Assembly: GCA_000482145.1 (NCBI GenBank)
Contig: AUXH01000080.1
Coordinates: forward strand, 1 to 46,328
Length of the DNA stretch: 46,328 nucleotides
Direction: 5' to 3'
Source of the DNA: Strigomonas culicis
Lineage: Eukaryota > Euglenozoa > Kinetoplastea > Trypanosomatida > Trypanosomatidae
Shown here: in pieces, positions 19,102 through 28,185 of the stretch
Layout: each line of letters begins with the position of its first letter
Position numbering within the stretch: the first letter of the stretch is position 1
Position numbers and translations under genes: made by a program
Notes under the pieces: generated by a model
The model's input: only the letters and a program-made list of their open reading frames with translations
What the model was told of the DNA's origin: nothing
Databases searched by the model: none

Positions 19102-19408
19102 AAACCGAGTCCCGCCCCTCCGCTTCCTCCAAAGGGGACGCAGGGTCATGCGGCGGGGGATAGGGTGGTGTATGGTGCGTTGGCCCCCCTTGGCCGAGTG
19201 GCGATGGCTGTCGTTCTGATGTGCTTGTCGGGGGCGGTCTTTGGGGAAGAGGGAAAAGAGTAGGGGAGGGGAAGGGTGTCTTACACCATCTTGTGCGGCT
19301 TCTAGAGCCCTCTTGGGTTCACGCCAAAGCGAGATGGAATGCGGCCTTTCTTTTACGGAGAAGTTGGATTGAAACAGTACAGCGTGCATCCTGACACTTT
19401 GGTGGCGG

Positions 19409-20308
19409 TCATTTTTTGATAGACGGCAGCTGTCCACTCAGACCCTTTCGGCTAGACACGATCGCCGATTGCGTGCCAACATTGTCTTTTTTGCCTGTTG
19501 TCTTGGGTGGGGGGGACTGCGTTTTGCGTCTTGCTCGCGCTGCGGCGCTGGCGAGGGCTCCCTTGTCGTCAAACGTAAAGGCATTGCGCTGGTCCTGCCG
19601 ACACTGGCGGCAGATGAACGGTGCCATCACGCGTTGCTTCACCTCCTTCTCCTCCGGCGGCTGTGCGGCCTCCAGCAGCGTCAGCAGTTGCTCTAATTGG
19701 CGATGCCTTTGCGCATCGTCCGCGTTGGCTTGGCGCGCTCGCAGCGACGGGATGACGGCGCTCACGGCGGCAATCGTCGTGGGCCGCAGGACGGCGAGGC
19801 TGTCCCGCACGCGCTGCTTCCGCTTATCGTCCTCCTCTAGGCTCAGCATCGAGGTGGCCGACGCGTGGATGCTCTCGCTGAGCGTCGCGAGGTCCGCCCT
19901 GCTCGCGACGAGGGCGCGTGTCCACTTGGTTGTCTGCGCGTGGAGGAGACCCAGCGTCTGCACGAGGTCCTCCGCCAGCTGCTGCGTGGCCGCCCCGAGG
20001 CGCCCCACGACGCGCGCGAGCCGCCCCGCGACGCGCGCGGACTGCACGCGCGTGAGCACGTTGCGGGTGTACGACACCGCCCGCACGGTGGTCAGTTGGG
20101 TGGAGGCGTCGCGCCGCGTTGGGGCGGGCGGCGCCGCCGCGGCGGAAGCGGTCTCCGCGCCGCGGAACACCTGCTGCAGCTCAAGTACTTTACGGTGCAA
20201 GGGGTTCGCGGGGAGGTCGCGATCCTGCTGCCCCTCTAAAACCGAGCGGAACCATTCGTCCACTAGGTGTTTCGGCACTACGTATGTCTCCACCATGGGT
20301 GTCGTCAT
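19409..20308 (-). CDS. Hypothetical helical protein, 299 aa
   Basis: The chosen start at 20308 gives the N-terminus MTTPMVETYVVPKHLVDEWF; residues further upstream match leader sequence. The protein is Ala/Arg/Leu-rich and mostly helical (about 60-230), with amphipathic stretches compatible with coiled coil. Near the C-terminus a single CxxC (CRQC, about residues 232-235) follows a Lys/Glu-rich helix; one CxxC is not enough to claim a zinc site. The last 60 residues are basic and disordered. It has no signal peptide or membrane helix. I do not recognise the family. An alternative ATG four codons further in is possible. High GC at third positions supports real coding. Confidence 0.75.
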   Translation of the reverse strand: MTTPMVETYVVPKHLVDEWFRSVLEGQQDRDLPANPLHRKVLELQQVFRGAETASAAAAPPAPTRRDASTQLTTVRAVSYTRNVLTRVQSARVAGRLARVVGRLGAATQQLAEDLVQTLGLLHAQTTKWTRALVASRADLATLSESIHASATSMLSLEEDDKRKQRVRDSLAVLRPTTIAAVSAVIPSLRARQANADDAQRHRQLEQLLTLLEAAQPPEEKEVKQRVMAPFICRQCRQDQRNAFTFDDKGALASAAARARRKTQSPPPKTTGKKDNVGTQSAIVSSRKGLSGQLPSIKK

Positions 20309-20631
20309 GGCCTTGTGTTGAGTTTCGTTGTTGGCTTTTGATGAAGAACAAGAAGAGAGAAGCACAGGAAATGGTGCACAGTGAAGCAACAGTCGGGAAC
20401 AGGCGTTCAACAGACGTCAAAGCAACGCGGTGTGGCGAACAAGAACTGCATGCGTCACGTGAAGTTTTCTTTTCTGTGTTTTTTAAATGGTGAGAGTGCA
20501 TTGCTAATCTACATGCAAAAAAGACAATGATGATTATACTATTGACGTTCCTAGGGACAATAGTATTAGAGTATATACAAAACAATTATATATGTGTGTG
20601 CGTGTGTGTGTGTATAAGTCGATGTGTGCCG
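20309..20631. other. Spacer with GT microsatellite
   Basis: It includes a GT/AC-type microsatellite at about 20587-20614, directly downstream of the stop of the large coiled-coil gene. The rest should be 3'UTR and the splice-acceptor region of the 299-aa gene, with T-rich coding-strand sequence just above 20308. Confidence 0.6.
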
Positions 20632-21282
20632 TTACATGGTACACAACGCGGCACACCCGGAGAAGACCAGCGTGACCGGCAACTCGGGGTTCTCCTTGTT
20701 CGCATTCGCATTACTTGTCTCTTCCCCAAGCTCCGGTTCATCACTGTCAGGGAAATTGGGAAGTTGGGGCTTCCACGTGGAGAGCTGCACTTGCTTACCC
20801 TCATCGGGCTTCTTGACATCACTTACAAAGGCAACAGACCGCCGTGTTGCCGCGTCATTGCCGAGCAGCTTCGCTTGCTTCTTCGATTCTCGCAAGATGC
20901 CATCCGGTGAGGTGACACTGACACGCTTGTCCACGGGAGTTGCCGCGGCTGCTGTGTCCTGCTGGGTCGCCACGGCAGTGATAAACTCGGCCACGGCGCG
21001 CTGGCTCGGCTCCAGCAGGCGCTTCATCTTCTCCCGCAGGTGCGCCGCGCGCTGGGCGGCGTACCTGGCACTCAGGCTGTTCAGCGCCGATGCCTCACCC
21101 GAGCCCTTTCCCTTTGCCTTTGGCTTGCCCTTCGCGGACGACTGGGACCCCTGCGACGACGTCTGTGTCAGCCCCAGCAGCCGCGTCAAGGTGTAGAGCG
21201 CCTCGTCGCTGTCCGGCTCGACCGGCGCCGGCTTCTTCTCGGGCGGCTTGCTCGTTTCGACGGATCCTTTCTTCTTCTTCTT
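20632..21282 (-). CDS. C-terminal part of the large coiled-coil protein, after frameshift
   Basis: An open frame of 216 codons plus TAA with no convincing ATG of its own near its left boundary. It begins with a Lys-rich stretch and KPAPVEPDSDEALYTLTRLL, which reads as good coding sequence, whereas the frame of the upstream part in the same interval gives an Arg/Ser string and stops at 21186. The segment is basic and Ala/Lys-rich, with a helical region at about residues 70-105 and an acidic patch near the end. It is best explained as the tail of the upstream protein, displaced by one base. The alternative, a separate short gene, would need a splice acceptor inside GC-rich coding sequence and a start codon that I do not see. 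Confidence 0.7.
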   Translation of the reverse strand, partial: KKKKKGSVETSKPPEKKPAPVEPDSDEALYTLTRLLGLTQTSSQGSQSSAKGKPKAKGKGSGEASALNSLSARYAAQRAAHLREKMKRLLEPSQRAVAEFITAVATQQDTAAAATPVDKRVSVTSPDGILRESKKQAKLLGNDAATRRSVAFVSDVKKPDEGKQVQLSTWKPQLPNFPDSDEPELGEETSNANANKENPELPVTLVFSGCAALCTM

Positions 21283-24200
21283 CCCCCGTCCCCCGGGGCG
21301 GGCGACGCGGCCTCCGCCACGGCGGGGTCAAACTGCTGCAGGAGATGGGTGTAGTTGGGCAGGTAGCCGAGCGGAAGCAACGCGGCCGCCGCAGCGGCGT
21401 CGTCGCCGTACGCCAGTGGCGAGGGCAGCAGTCCCTTGTCCTCCGCCGCATGGCCTTCCCGCGTCTTGTCGCCCGGCTGCGGCGGGGCGAGAGCAGGCGA
21501 GGCGGCCGCTTTGGGGTTGGCCGAGGCCGCCAGCTCCCTCGGACCCAGCGCCTGCACGTACCGGAGCAGGTTGCGCGTCCCTGCGTCGCCCTCCGCGACC
21601 TCGCGCATGGCCTGCAGGTAGCGCGTCTTGATCTGCTCCTCCATGCACAGCTGGCCGAGCACGGTGCGGTCCTTCTCGTCCGACGGCGTCGCCAGGTTAA
21701 GGTAGTTCACCCGGGTCATCTTGCGCGGGCGGCCCCGCACCCGCTCCTTGACGGCCACCGCCGACTCCTCGACGAAGACCGTGTTCATCTCGGTCAGCAG
21801 CCGCGCCGCACAGGTCTTGGCACTGAAGCCCCACACAATGTAGCTCATGCGGACCGCCATGGCGAGGTGGAGCAGCGAGCACGTATCGGCCTCGTCCTTG
21901 ATGTCCCAGTCCATCTCGTTCACTGCGTTCTTCCAGTTCAGTTGGTCCTCGTCGCCGTTCTCCTCGAAGGGCACGTCCCTCGAGTTGATGAAGAAGGGCG
22001 CGTCGGCGTACTGCTCGTAGCGCACGTCCACATCGTGGGTGAGTAGCTTGTCGTACATGTCCAGGTGCTGCACAAACGAAAAGACCTGCTCCTTCCCCAT
22101 GCACGACCGGCGCAGCGCGTCGGCCATGCCCACCTTGAGGAAGGTGACGGACACCTTGCCGTTGCACTCCTCCGCGCCCTCCGCCGCGTACCGCTCGTGG
22201 CGCAGGGAGCAGGAGGAGACGACGAGGTTCATGAGGTAGTGCTGCTGCTGCTCGCAGAGATCCAGCACCATGGTGAGGTACTCGTCGTAGAGGTGCGTGG
22301 GGGCGCCCGTGCGCACATCCACGTCGAAGAGCTGTGTGAACTGCAAGAGCGTGGTGGGCTGGTCCAGCGCCAGGGCAAAGCGCAGCCGCTGCATGTGCGT
22401 CTCCTCCGGCGGTATCTGCCCGATGCGGTTCAGCGGGTCCATCAAGTCGTCCGGGTTTCTCGCGTCCGAGGAGAGCAGGGTCTCGGCGAGGGAGTAGCGC
22501 GGCGCGCCGCACACGGTGACGGCGTAGAAGGCGAAGCAGTGCGTCCGCAACAGCGCCACGACGGTCTCGAGCGACAGGAGGCCCCGCACAGCGGCCAGCC
22601 GCGGCACCATCGCTTCCTGGAAGTGGCGGCGCCGGCGTCGGCTCGCTTCCAGACGGAGATGGTCCAGGTTCGCCGCGTTGGCCGCGTCCTCGAAGGACTT
22701 CAGCAGAGGCGCGTGCGGCGCCAGCACGTCGGCGATGTCCTCATTGATGGAGGCCCACGGCGGCGGGATCTTTGTTTCTAGCAGCGCGTCGATGTCCGAT
22801 AGCTCCTGCACAAGGGTAGCCCCCGACGGGGATACCGCTGTGACGTTGGAGGTGCTGTTCTTGGCCGCGCTGGAGGCGCTCGTGTGGTGCAGCTTCTCCA
22901 AGTAGTCGCGAATGTTGTGCACCAGCTGGGCCTCCGCCTTCGCCCGCTGCTTCTCCGGCGTTAGCGTTGGTGCATCCGAGTGGAAGTGCGAGGACGGCAA
23001 CTTGGCTCCCTCCCCCTCCGCGGGTGGCGACTTCCCTTCCTTATTCGTCCGCTTGTCGCCGGGCAGGATGGAGCCGAACCCCTCACCGTCGCTGTCTGGC
23101 TCCATGCACTCCTCCTCCGCAATGATGGGCGTCTGGTCGATGAGCTGCACCACCTTGTTGAGCGCCGCCGTGGGGTAGACGGACTGGTACTCGTGCTTCC
23201 TTTTTTTGCGCCGGGAGGCGCTGGCCTCCACCTTCGCGCCGTCATGTCCCTCGTCGTCCAGCGCGTCTTCGACCTCCGACTCCTCGTGCGCGAACGGCAG
23301 GAAGGGCGATTCCGGCTCGTCGCTCTTCCGCTTAGGCGGCGACGGCGGCGCTATCTGCTTCTCCCACGCCGCCTGGCAGTCCGCCTGGAAGGCCTCCAAA
23401 TTGGCGTAGAAGTTGATGCCCACCATCTCGGGGATGAGCTGGTGCGACACCATGTAAAAGAGCCGGAAGTCCGCGTCCGAATCCTTGCACTCCATCGTAA
23501 AGTGATACAGTGCAAAGAGCAGCTCTCGTGCCTTCTCAACCAAGACGAAGGTCGCGGCGTCATCAGGGTTCTCGGCGGGTGGCGGGGGCTGGAGCAGAGT
23601 GGCGAAGAACACTCTGCCCTTGTCAAACAAATTCTTGTCCGTGGTGTCGATGACGCCGCTGACAGCAACTTTGACTTTGGCCATGTCCACTTCGGCCCCA
23701 CTCTTTTTGCTCGTCCCCGCCGTCGCGAGTTGGACGCTGAACACGAGGAGCGCCGACAGAAACGTACGCTGCTCTTCCATCTCTTCCTCTTCCTCTTCCT
23801 GCGGTGCGTCGCCTCCCTCCGCCGCTTGATTGTTCATCGTGGCGTCCTTCTCTTCGAGTGGCGGCGTTGAGCTGAGCAGTTCGGGCGACCTCCCCGCGGT
23901 GCTGCGGTAGGCCTTGGCCACCATGGCCTTCTCGTGCTGCATGCGCTGCCGGAACTGCCGCAGGCGTTCCTTCCAGAAGCACCGGAGTATAAAGCGCAGC
24001 GTCGTCTGGTCGTAGCCAGACGTGTGCGGCACCGGCTGCGCCTCCTCCGTGGCGGTGATGCGCAGTGTGTTGTGGTGCTCCACGGTCCGCAGCGGCAGCA
24101 GCAGCGAGGCCAGCGTCAGGACCGGCAGCGCCTGCTGGTTGACCTCGCCGACTTCCGGATTGTTTTCCTCCCCGCCGAGATAGTCAATGCTAAAGAGACC

Positions 24201-26153
24201 GAACGGCCGCAACGCGCGACACCCGACCGTGCCGTGGAGGTTGATGCGGAGTTGCCGCTGCTGCTTCTTGTCCGCGTGCAGAATGCGGTCCACCATAGCG
24301 CGGTAGATAAGATCCGCGTCAAACGACCGGAGCATGAGTCGGCCGCCCCCCGTGGACCGCTTGAACACAATGGGCGGCGACTCCCCACCGCCACCACCCG
24401 AGGCCCCAGAGGAAGACGCGCCTGCCGGTTTCTTCGCCGCTGACGTGGCGTCGTTGTCGATCAGGTTAGCACACGTGAAGTGGCACTGGTGGCGTTGCAA
24501 GCGCACAAAGAGAAAGAGCGACCAGATGGGGAAGTAGCCGAGGAGGTAGTCGGCGTAGGAGTGCGTCCCCACCAGCGTACCCAGCTCCTCGAAGCACCAC
24601 ATGAGCTTGTCGTACTTCTCCTCGAGCGACTTCTGCCGCGCGGTGCTGAGCTCGATGTAGGCGTCCCGCCGCGCCACGCGGCGCTCCAGCCGCTCAATGT
24701 AGCGGAAGGCGTCCCCGAGGTGGTCGTGCGACAGGTTCGCCTCCTTCTCCGTGTTTTCCAGCGACCGCCGCGCCTCCTGCAGCGCCTTCTCCGTCTCGCG
24801 CCAGAGGTCGGTCAGCTTCGCCAGCTCCAGCTTGATCTCCGCAATCTGGTTCTGCGAGCTGTCTGCCTGCGGCCGCTTGGCCTGGACGGCCGCCTTCTGC
24901 ACCGCGCGGTCCTGCTGGCTGTCAAACTCGCGCCGCAGCGCGTCGAGCTTGGCGCTGACGGCGGTGAGCGCCACCTGCCGCTCCTTGGCCGCCTCCTGTG
25001 CGGCGTGCAGCTGGGAGGACAAGTTCTTGTTCTCCTCGGTCAGCTCGTGCAGGCTGATGCACTTGGAGTTGAGCGCCGCCTCCACCTGCTGCAGCTGGCT
25101 GCGCAGGAAGGAGACCTCATAGCCGCCGCCGTCAATCAGCACCTGTGGCGGAGCGGGCACAGCGGCAACGGCCGCGCCGCTCGTCATGGAGACGCCAAAG
25201 GCCCCCTGCGCCCCCACGGACGCGGAGAAGGTGGCTGGTAGCAGCACGGAGTCCTTCGCCCACGACGAGCCCGGCGGCACGCCGATTTTCGGCAGCCGGG
25301 CCTCGCTGACGTTGTCCTCGGCCGCGGCCATTCGCGCCTCGGCGAGCTCCGGGGGAGCGGACGGACCCGGCGGCAGCGTCATGTTGGCGTTGCGCTCCAT
25401 GGGCAGCGTCGCGTCCCACCCAATCTGCTCCACCGGCGCGGTGCGCGTGTTGGCGGGGCTGTAGGTGGCGAGGAGCGCGTTGTTCGGCCCGGCGCGCTCG
25501 AGCAGCGACGCAAACCCCGGGCCGGGGTGCACCAGCGCGATGTTGCCCGCGCCGGTGAAGAGGGGGCTCGTCGGCCGATTCGTCGCCGCCCGCGCGGAGC
25601 GATCGTAGTGGGCGGTGCTCTTCCCCGCCGGCACGGGAGAGGTCCGCTTCAAGGAGTGCCCCGGCAGAGGCGGCAGTGCGTTGGCGGTGCTAGAGGTGAG
25701 CATCGTCGCCTCCGCGGTGCCAATCCGCACCACGTTGAGGATCTCACGGTCGAGCACGGCCCGCAGGTCGGTGCCGTACACCTCGGGGTGGTTGTTGAAG
25801 TACGTAATGCAGTGACGCAGCACCGCGAGTGGGTCCATCACCGTTGTGGACGGGATGACGGCGTCCTCTTCCAGGAAATTCAGGTCCCTCGTCGCAGGGC
25901 CCAGCGAATCGAGCACGCACAGTGGAAGCGGCCCCACCGGAAGGTTGCCGCTGGTACTAGAGTGCAAGGCTTGCGTCGGGTTCCCGCGCCGCGATGCAGC
26001 GGTCTCGGAGCCCACCGGACTGCTGATGGGATGCCGCGCGGAACTCGCCCCGCGAATCGGCATGGCGGGCCGTGGACTCTTCATGGTGCGACTGGCGCCC
26101 ACCCCACGCGAGGGGGTGGTCGATTCTACTAGCTTTGTGTCACCGCGATGCAT
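21186..26153 (-). CDS. Very large coiled-coil protein, main part (apparent frameshift near its 3' end)
   Basis: 1655 codons from the ATG at 26153; a second ATG at 26084 is possible. The genuine sequence probably leaves this frame at 21283-21294 and continues in the 20632-21282 segment, for about 1840 aa in all. Residues 1-345 are disordered and Ser/Pro/Ala-rich. About 345-535 is a strong coiled coil with heptad Leu and many Glu/Lys/Gln. A more globular region of roughly 100 residues follows (YADYLLGYFPIWSLFLF). Helical domains with acidic, disordered linkers extend to about 1600 (for example FYANLEAFQADCQAAWEK near 970). I recognise no catalytic domain. Length and coiled coil suggest a cytoskeletal or basal-body/flagellar scaffold, but this is inference. 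The upstream in-frame residues are translated microsatellite. Confidence 0.75.
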   Translation of the reverse strand: MHRGDTKLVESTTPSRGVGASRTMKSPRPAMPIRGASSARHPISSPVGSETAASRRGNPTQALHSSTSGNLPVGPLPLCVLDSLGPATRDLNFLEEDAVIPSTTVMDPLAVLRHCITYFNNHPEVYGTDLRAVLDREILNVVRIGTAEATMLTSSTANALPPLPGHSLKRTSPVPAGKSTAHYDRSARAATNRPTSPLFTGAGNIALVHPGPGFASLLERAGPNNALLATYSPANTRTAPVEQIGWDATLPMERNANMTLPPGPSAPPELAEARMAAAEDNVSEARLPKIGVPPGSSWAKDSVLLPATFSASVGAQGAFGVSMTSGAAVAAVPAPPQVLIDGGGYEVSFLRSQLQQVEAALNSKCISLHELTEENKNLSSQLHAAQEAAKERQVALTAVSAKLDALRREFDSQQDRAVQKAAVQAKRPQADSSQNQIAEIKLELAKLTDLWRETEKALQEARRSLENTEKEANLSHDHLGDAFRYIERLERRVARRDAYIELSTARQKSLEEKYDKLMWCFEELGTLVGTHSYADYLLGYFPIWSLFLFVRLQRHQCHFTCANLIDNDATSAAKKPAGASSSGASGGGGGESPPIVFKRSTGGGRLMLRSFDADLIYRAMVDRILHADKKQQRQLRINLHGTVGCRALRPFGLFSIDYLGGEENNPEVGEVNQQALPVLTLASLLLPLRTVEHHNTLRITATEEAQPVPHTSGYDQTTLRFILRCFWKERLRQFRQRMQHEKAMVAKAYRSTAGRSPELLSSTPPLEEKDATMNNQAAEGGDAPQEEEEEEMEEQRTFLSALLVFSVQLATAGTSKKSGAEVDMAKVKVAVSGVIDTTDKNLFDKGRVFFATLLQPPPPAENPDDAATFVLVEKARELLFALYHFTMECKDSDADFRLFYMVSHQLIPEMVGINFYANLEAFQADCQAAWEKQIAPPSPPKRKSDEPESPFLPFAHEESEVEDALDDEGHDGAKVEASASRRKKRKHEYQSVYPTAALNKVVQLIDQTPIIAEEECMEPDSDGEGFGSILPGDKRTNKEGKSPPAEGEGAKLPSSHFHSDAPTLTPEKQRAKAEAQLVHNIRDYLEKLHHTSASSAAKNSTSNVTAVSPSGATLVQELSDIDALLETKIPPPWASINEDIADVLAPHAPLLKSFEDAANAANLDHLRLEASRRRRRHFQEAMVPRLAAVRGLLSLETVVALLRTHCFAFYAVTVCGAPRYSLAETLLSSDARNPDDLMDPLNRIGQIPPEETHMQRLRFALALDQPTTLLQFTQLFDVDVRTGAPTHLYDEYLTMVLDLCEQQQHYLMNLVVSSCSLRHERYAAEGAEECNGKVSVTFLKVGMADALRRSCMGKEQVFSFVQHLDMYDKLLTHDVDVRYEQYADAPFFINSRDVPFEENGDEDQLNWKNAVNEMDWDIKDEADTCSLLHLAMAVRMSYIVWGFSAKTCAARLLTEMNTVFVEESAVAVKERVRGRPRKMTRVNYLNLATPSDEKDRTVLGQLCMEEQIKTRYLQAMREVAEGDAGTRNLLRYVQALGPRELAASANPKAAASPALAPPQPGDKTREGHAAEDKGLLPSPLAYGDDAAAAAALLPLGYLPNYTHLLQQFDPAVAEAASPAPGDGGRRRRKDPSKRASRPRRSRRRSSRTATRRSTP

Positions 26154-26160
26154 GCCTGTT

Positions 26161-26224
26161 GCTGTGTGTGTATGTATGTATGTATGTACGTATGTATGTA
26201 TATGTATATGTACACACACACACG
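26161..26224. repeat. (TATG)n/(AC)n microsatellite
   Basis: TGTG and TATG units followed by a CA run lie immediately upstream of the large coiled-coil gene's ATG, within the probable 5'UTR or acceptor region. Length variation here could move the distance between acceptor and start. Confidence 0.9.
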
Positions 26225-26633
26225 CTATTTGAATAAAAAAGTATGTACAAAAAGTAAAACAATAGGAACAAGATGATACTGGCAAACACTAGTATATACG
26301 TAGGACGTCGTAGAGCAGAGCAGAGGAGGTGACAACAGATAGAGAACGCATTCACTACATCCAAGTGAGGATTGGGAACGTCGTATGACTACTCTTTCCA
26401 TTATAGCCGGTTATTGTTGTAGCTTCCCCTCCTTTGAAGCAAAGGGAAATCCAGTGATCATGAGGAAAACAAAACACTGATAATAATAATAATAATAAGA
26501 ATGGTAATCATCAAAAACAAAATATACATTTAGAGACAACAACGAGAGGCAAGCTTTGTTCACTCCAGTTTTTCTTGTTGGCTTGACGGCCCCTACATTC
26601 CCCTCGATCATTATTCCGTTCCTCTTGTCTATC
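26225..26633. other. Spacer between the large coiled-coil gene and the MAPKK gene
   Basis: AT-rich sequence with an A6 run at 26236-26241 (possible distal pyrimidine tract of the large gene) and an AAT trinucleotide repeat at about 26480-26497. It should include the kinase 3'UTR. No gene is recognised. Confidence 0.6.
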
Positions 26634-27791
26634 TCACTGCTCCTCATCAGGAGGGAGGGGCAGCACAATGCTGTTTGGCTTCGTTTCCGCAGAAAGCATG
26701 GAGCAGTTCATGGTCGGCCACGCGTTGGTCCCGTTCATTTGACGGTTCGAGTCGCCAATCGTCTTGAGCAGTGCCACCATCGCCTGCTGCCCCACCTCTC
26801 GATTCTGCACAATCCACGGGCACTGCAACAGCTCCGTCGCGGTGGCGCGGTCATCCGGGCTCTGCTTGAGGCACTTGTCGATGAACGCCTGGGCCTCCGC
26901 CGAGCAGCCGGTGCGCTCCTGCAGCGGCAGCGACTCCACCGCCGTGATCTCGCGCAGCAGCGCCATGAAGCCCTTCTCCACGGACATGAACGGGTACTGG
27001 CCGAGGAGCACCTGCGCGACGACGACGCCGACACTCCAGATGTCGCTCGGGGTGCTGTAGCGACGTCCTTGAATGCGCTCCGGGCTCATGTACGTGGCCG
27101 TGCCCACGAAGGAGTTGACGCCGATCGTTTCGGCGCTCGTCGCGATGCCAAAGTCCGCCAGCTTCGCGACACCGTCGGTCGAGAGAAGCACGTTGGCGGG
27201 CTTGATGTCTCTATGGATTTGCTTGACTGTCTTGTTGGGGTTCGGCTCTGTCACGATGTTGGACTTGGTGTGCAGTATCTCGAGCGCATGGAGCATCTGC
27301 GACGTGATGAAGGCGCAGACGCTCTCCGGCACCTTCAGGTCCGGGATCGCCAGCAGCTCCTCCAAGTTCCCCCAGTCCATGTACTCCATCACGAGGCGGA
27401 GGGCGCCGTGGCGGTAAAAGGCGTTGTACAGCTGCACCGTGTACTCGTTCGACTTCTCGGAGAAGATGTTGCGCAGCTCAGCGGCGACGGTCTGGCGCAG
27501 CCGAGAGTCGGCGGTGCACGGGATGACGATCTTCTTGACCGCAAAGACAGAGGTGTCGTCCACCGTCTTGTACATGGAGACGTTTCCTTGTGTGCCCTTG
27601 CCGAGCTGGCGAACGCGCTTGAGGCTGTCGATGTTCAGGTCGGGGCGAGGTACGTGGAAGTCACCCTCGCCGGTGAACTCGACACCGTCTGGTCCGACAC
27701 GGATGTTGCCTACCGTGAGATCATCTTCTTCCGCTGCCGGGGCCGGCGTCTGCGTGGGCTTGGGTGGTAGCCGCTTCAGCTTGGGCGGCAT
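26634..27791 (-). CDS. STE7-type MAP kinase kinase
   Basis: 385 aa with a complete protein kinase domain (about 56-330). Visible landmarks: glycine loop LGKGTQGNV (63-71), AVKK with Lys86, helix C Glu105, HRDIKPANVLL (His193, Asp195), DFG (213-215), and the SPERI end of the activation loop (236-240). The stretch NSFVGTATYMSPERI is very close to MEK-type kinases, which phosphorylate a MAP kinase on its Thr-x-Tyr motif. A short insert (about 176-189, TEPNPNK) lies before the catalytic loop. In MEK alignment only the second activation-loop phosphosite is kept (Ser227); the position of the first is Ile. A Pro-rich N-terminus could be a docking region. It belongs with the trypanosomatid MKK set; which one needs a tree. 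Confidence 0.9.
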   Translation of the reverse strand: MPPKLKRLPPKPTQTPAPAAEEDDLTVGNIRVGPDGVEFTGEGDFHVPRPDLNIDSLKRVRQLGKGTQGNVSMYKTVDDTSVFAVKKIVIPCTADSRLRQTVAAELRNIFSEKSNEYTVQLYNAFYRHGALRLVMEYMDWGNLEELLAIPDLKVPESVCAFITSQMLHALEILHTKSNIVTEPNPNKTVKQIHRDIKPANVLLSTDGVAKLADFGIATSAETIGVNSFVGTATYMSPERIQGRRYSTPSDIWSVGVVVAQVLLGQYPFMSVEKGFMALLREITAVESLPLQERTGCSAEAQAFIDKCLKQSPDDRATATELLQCPWIVQNREVGQQAMVALLKTIGDSNRQMNGTNAWPTMNCSMLSAETKPNSIVLPLPPDEEQ

Positions 27792-28185
27792 TGCTTCTGT
27801 TTGTATTCTTCTGCCGTTTACTTAACAAAAACAACAAAAGAGATTGATTGAGAGATCAAGAGATAGATAGGGAGAGAAAGAGAGACAATCGAAAAAGAAT
27901 ATAACATTTTTTTTAAAAAAGAGCACACCAAAACGAATAAAACTGCTTCAACCCAATTACACAAAGAGACAATGCCTGTTTCTTGTTATTTAAAACGCGG
28001 TGTTTACCTCTATTGATAGAAGGACAGTATAAACGTCAAAGTAAAGGTGTATTAACTGCTGTGAGGAGTATATCTACAACGCTTACACATACACACGAGA
28101 TCAAAAAAAAAAAGTGGACAAACAGAAAGTGAGATATATATATAGAGAGAGAAAGAAGATATAAAAAAAGAACACCGTCGACATC
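27792..28185. other. Spacer upstream of the MAPKK gene
   Basis: A purine-rich stretch on the plus strand (27830-27900) is a GA/A-rich block, so the coding strand carries a long pyrimidine tract suited to the kinase splice acceptor. A short AT run occurs near 28134-28143. No gene is seen. Confidence 0.6.

Larger units (their letters stand above)
18830..19260. other. GC-rich, hairpin-rich non-coding island
   Basis: Sequence of very high GC with long C- and G-runs interrupts the otherwise AT-rich spacer between the cytochrome b5 gene and the 299-aa gene. Frames are open on both strands only because GC-rich DNA has few stops; the translations are Pro/Arg/Gly/Ala strings without domains. It contains two perfect hairpins (listed separately). 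On the plus strand a T-arm-like segment (about 18999-19015, loop TTCGAAC flanked by CTG/CAG) is followed by a T6 run at 19025-19030, and a sequence like a tRNA A-box lies at about 19190-19201. No complete tRNA cloverleaf can be folded. A Pol III-transcribed structured RNA is one possibility; a decayed gene or a GC-biased repeat are others. Confidence 0.4.

Noticed and set aside
18829..19437. Minus-strand open frame of 202 codons across the GC island
   Set aside because: It overlaps the end of the 299-aa gene, is Arg/Pro/Gly-rich without domain pattern, and other frames are equally open because GC-rich DNA has few stops.
20632..21282. Programmed -1 frameshift with a canonical slippery heptamer
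   Set aside because: The arithmetic fits a -1 shift, but no X-XXY-YYZ heptamer is seen at the G-runs or the AAG repeat, so a one-base indel is preferred.
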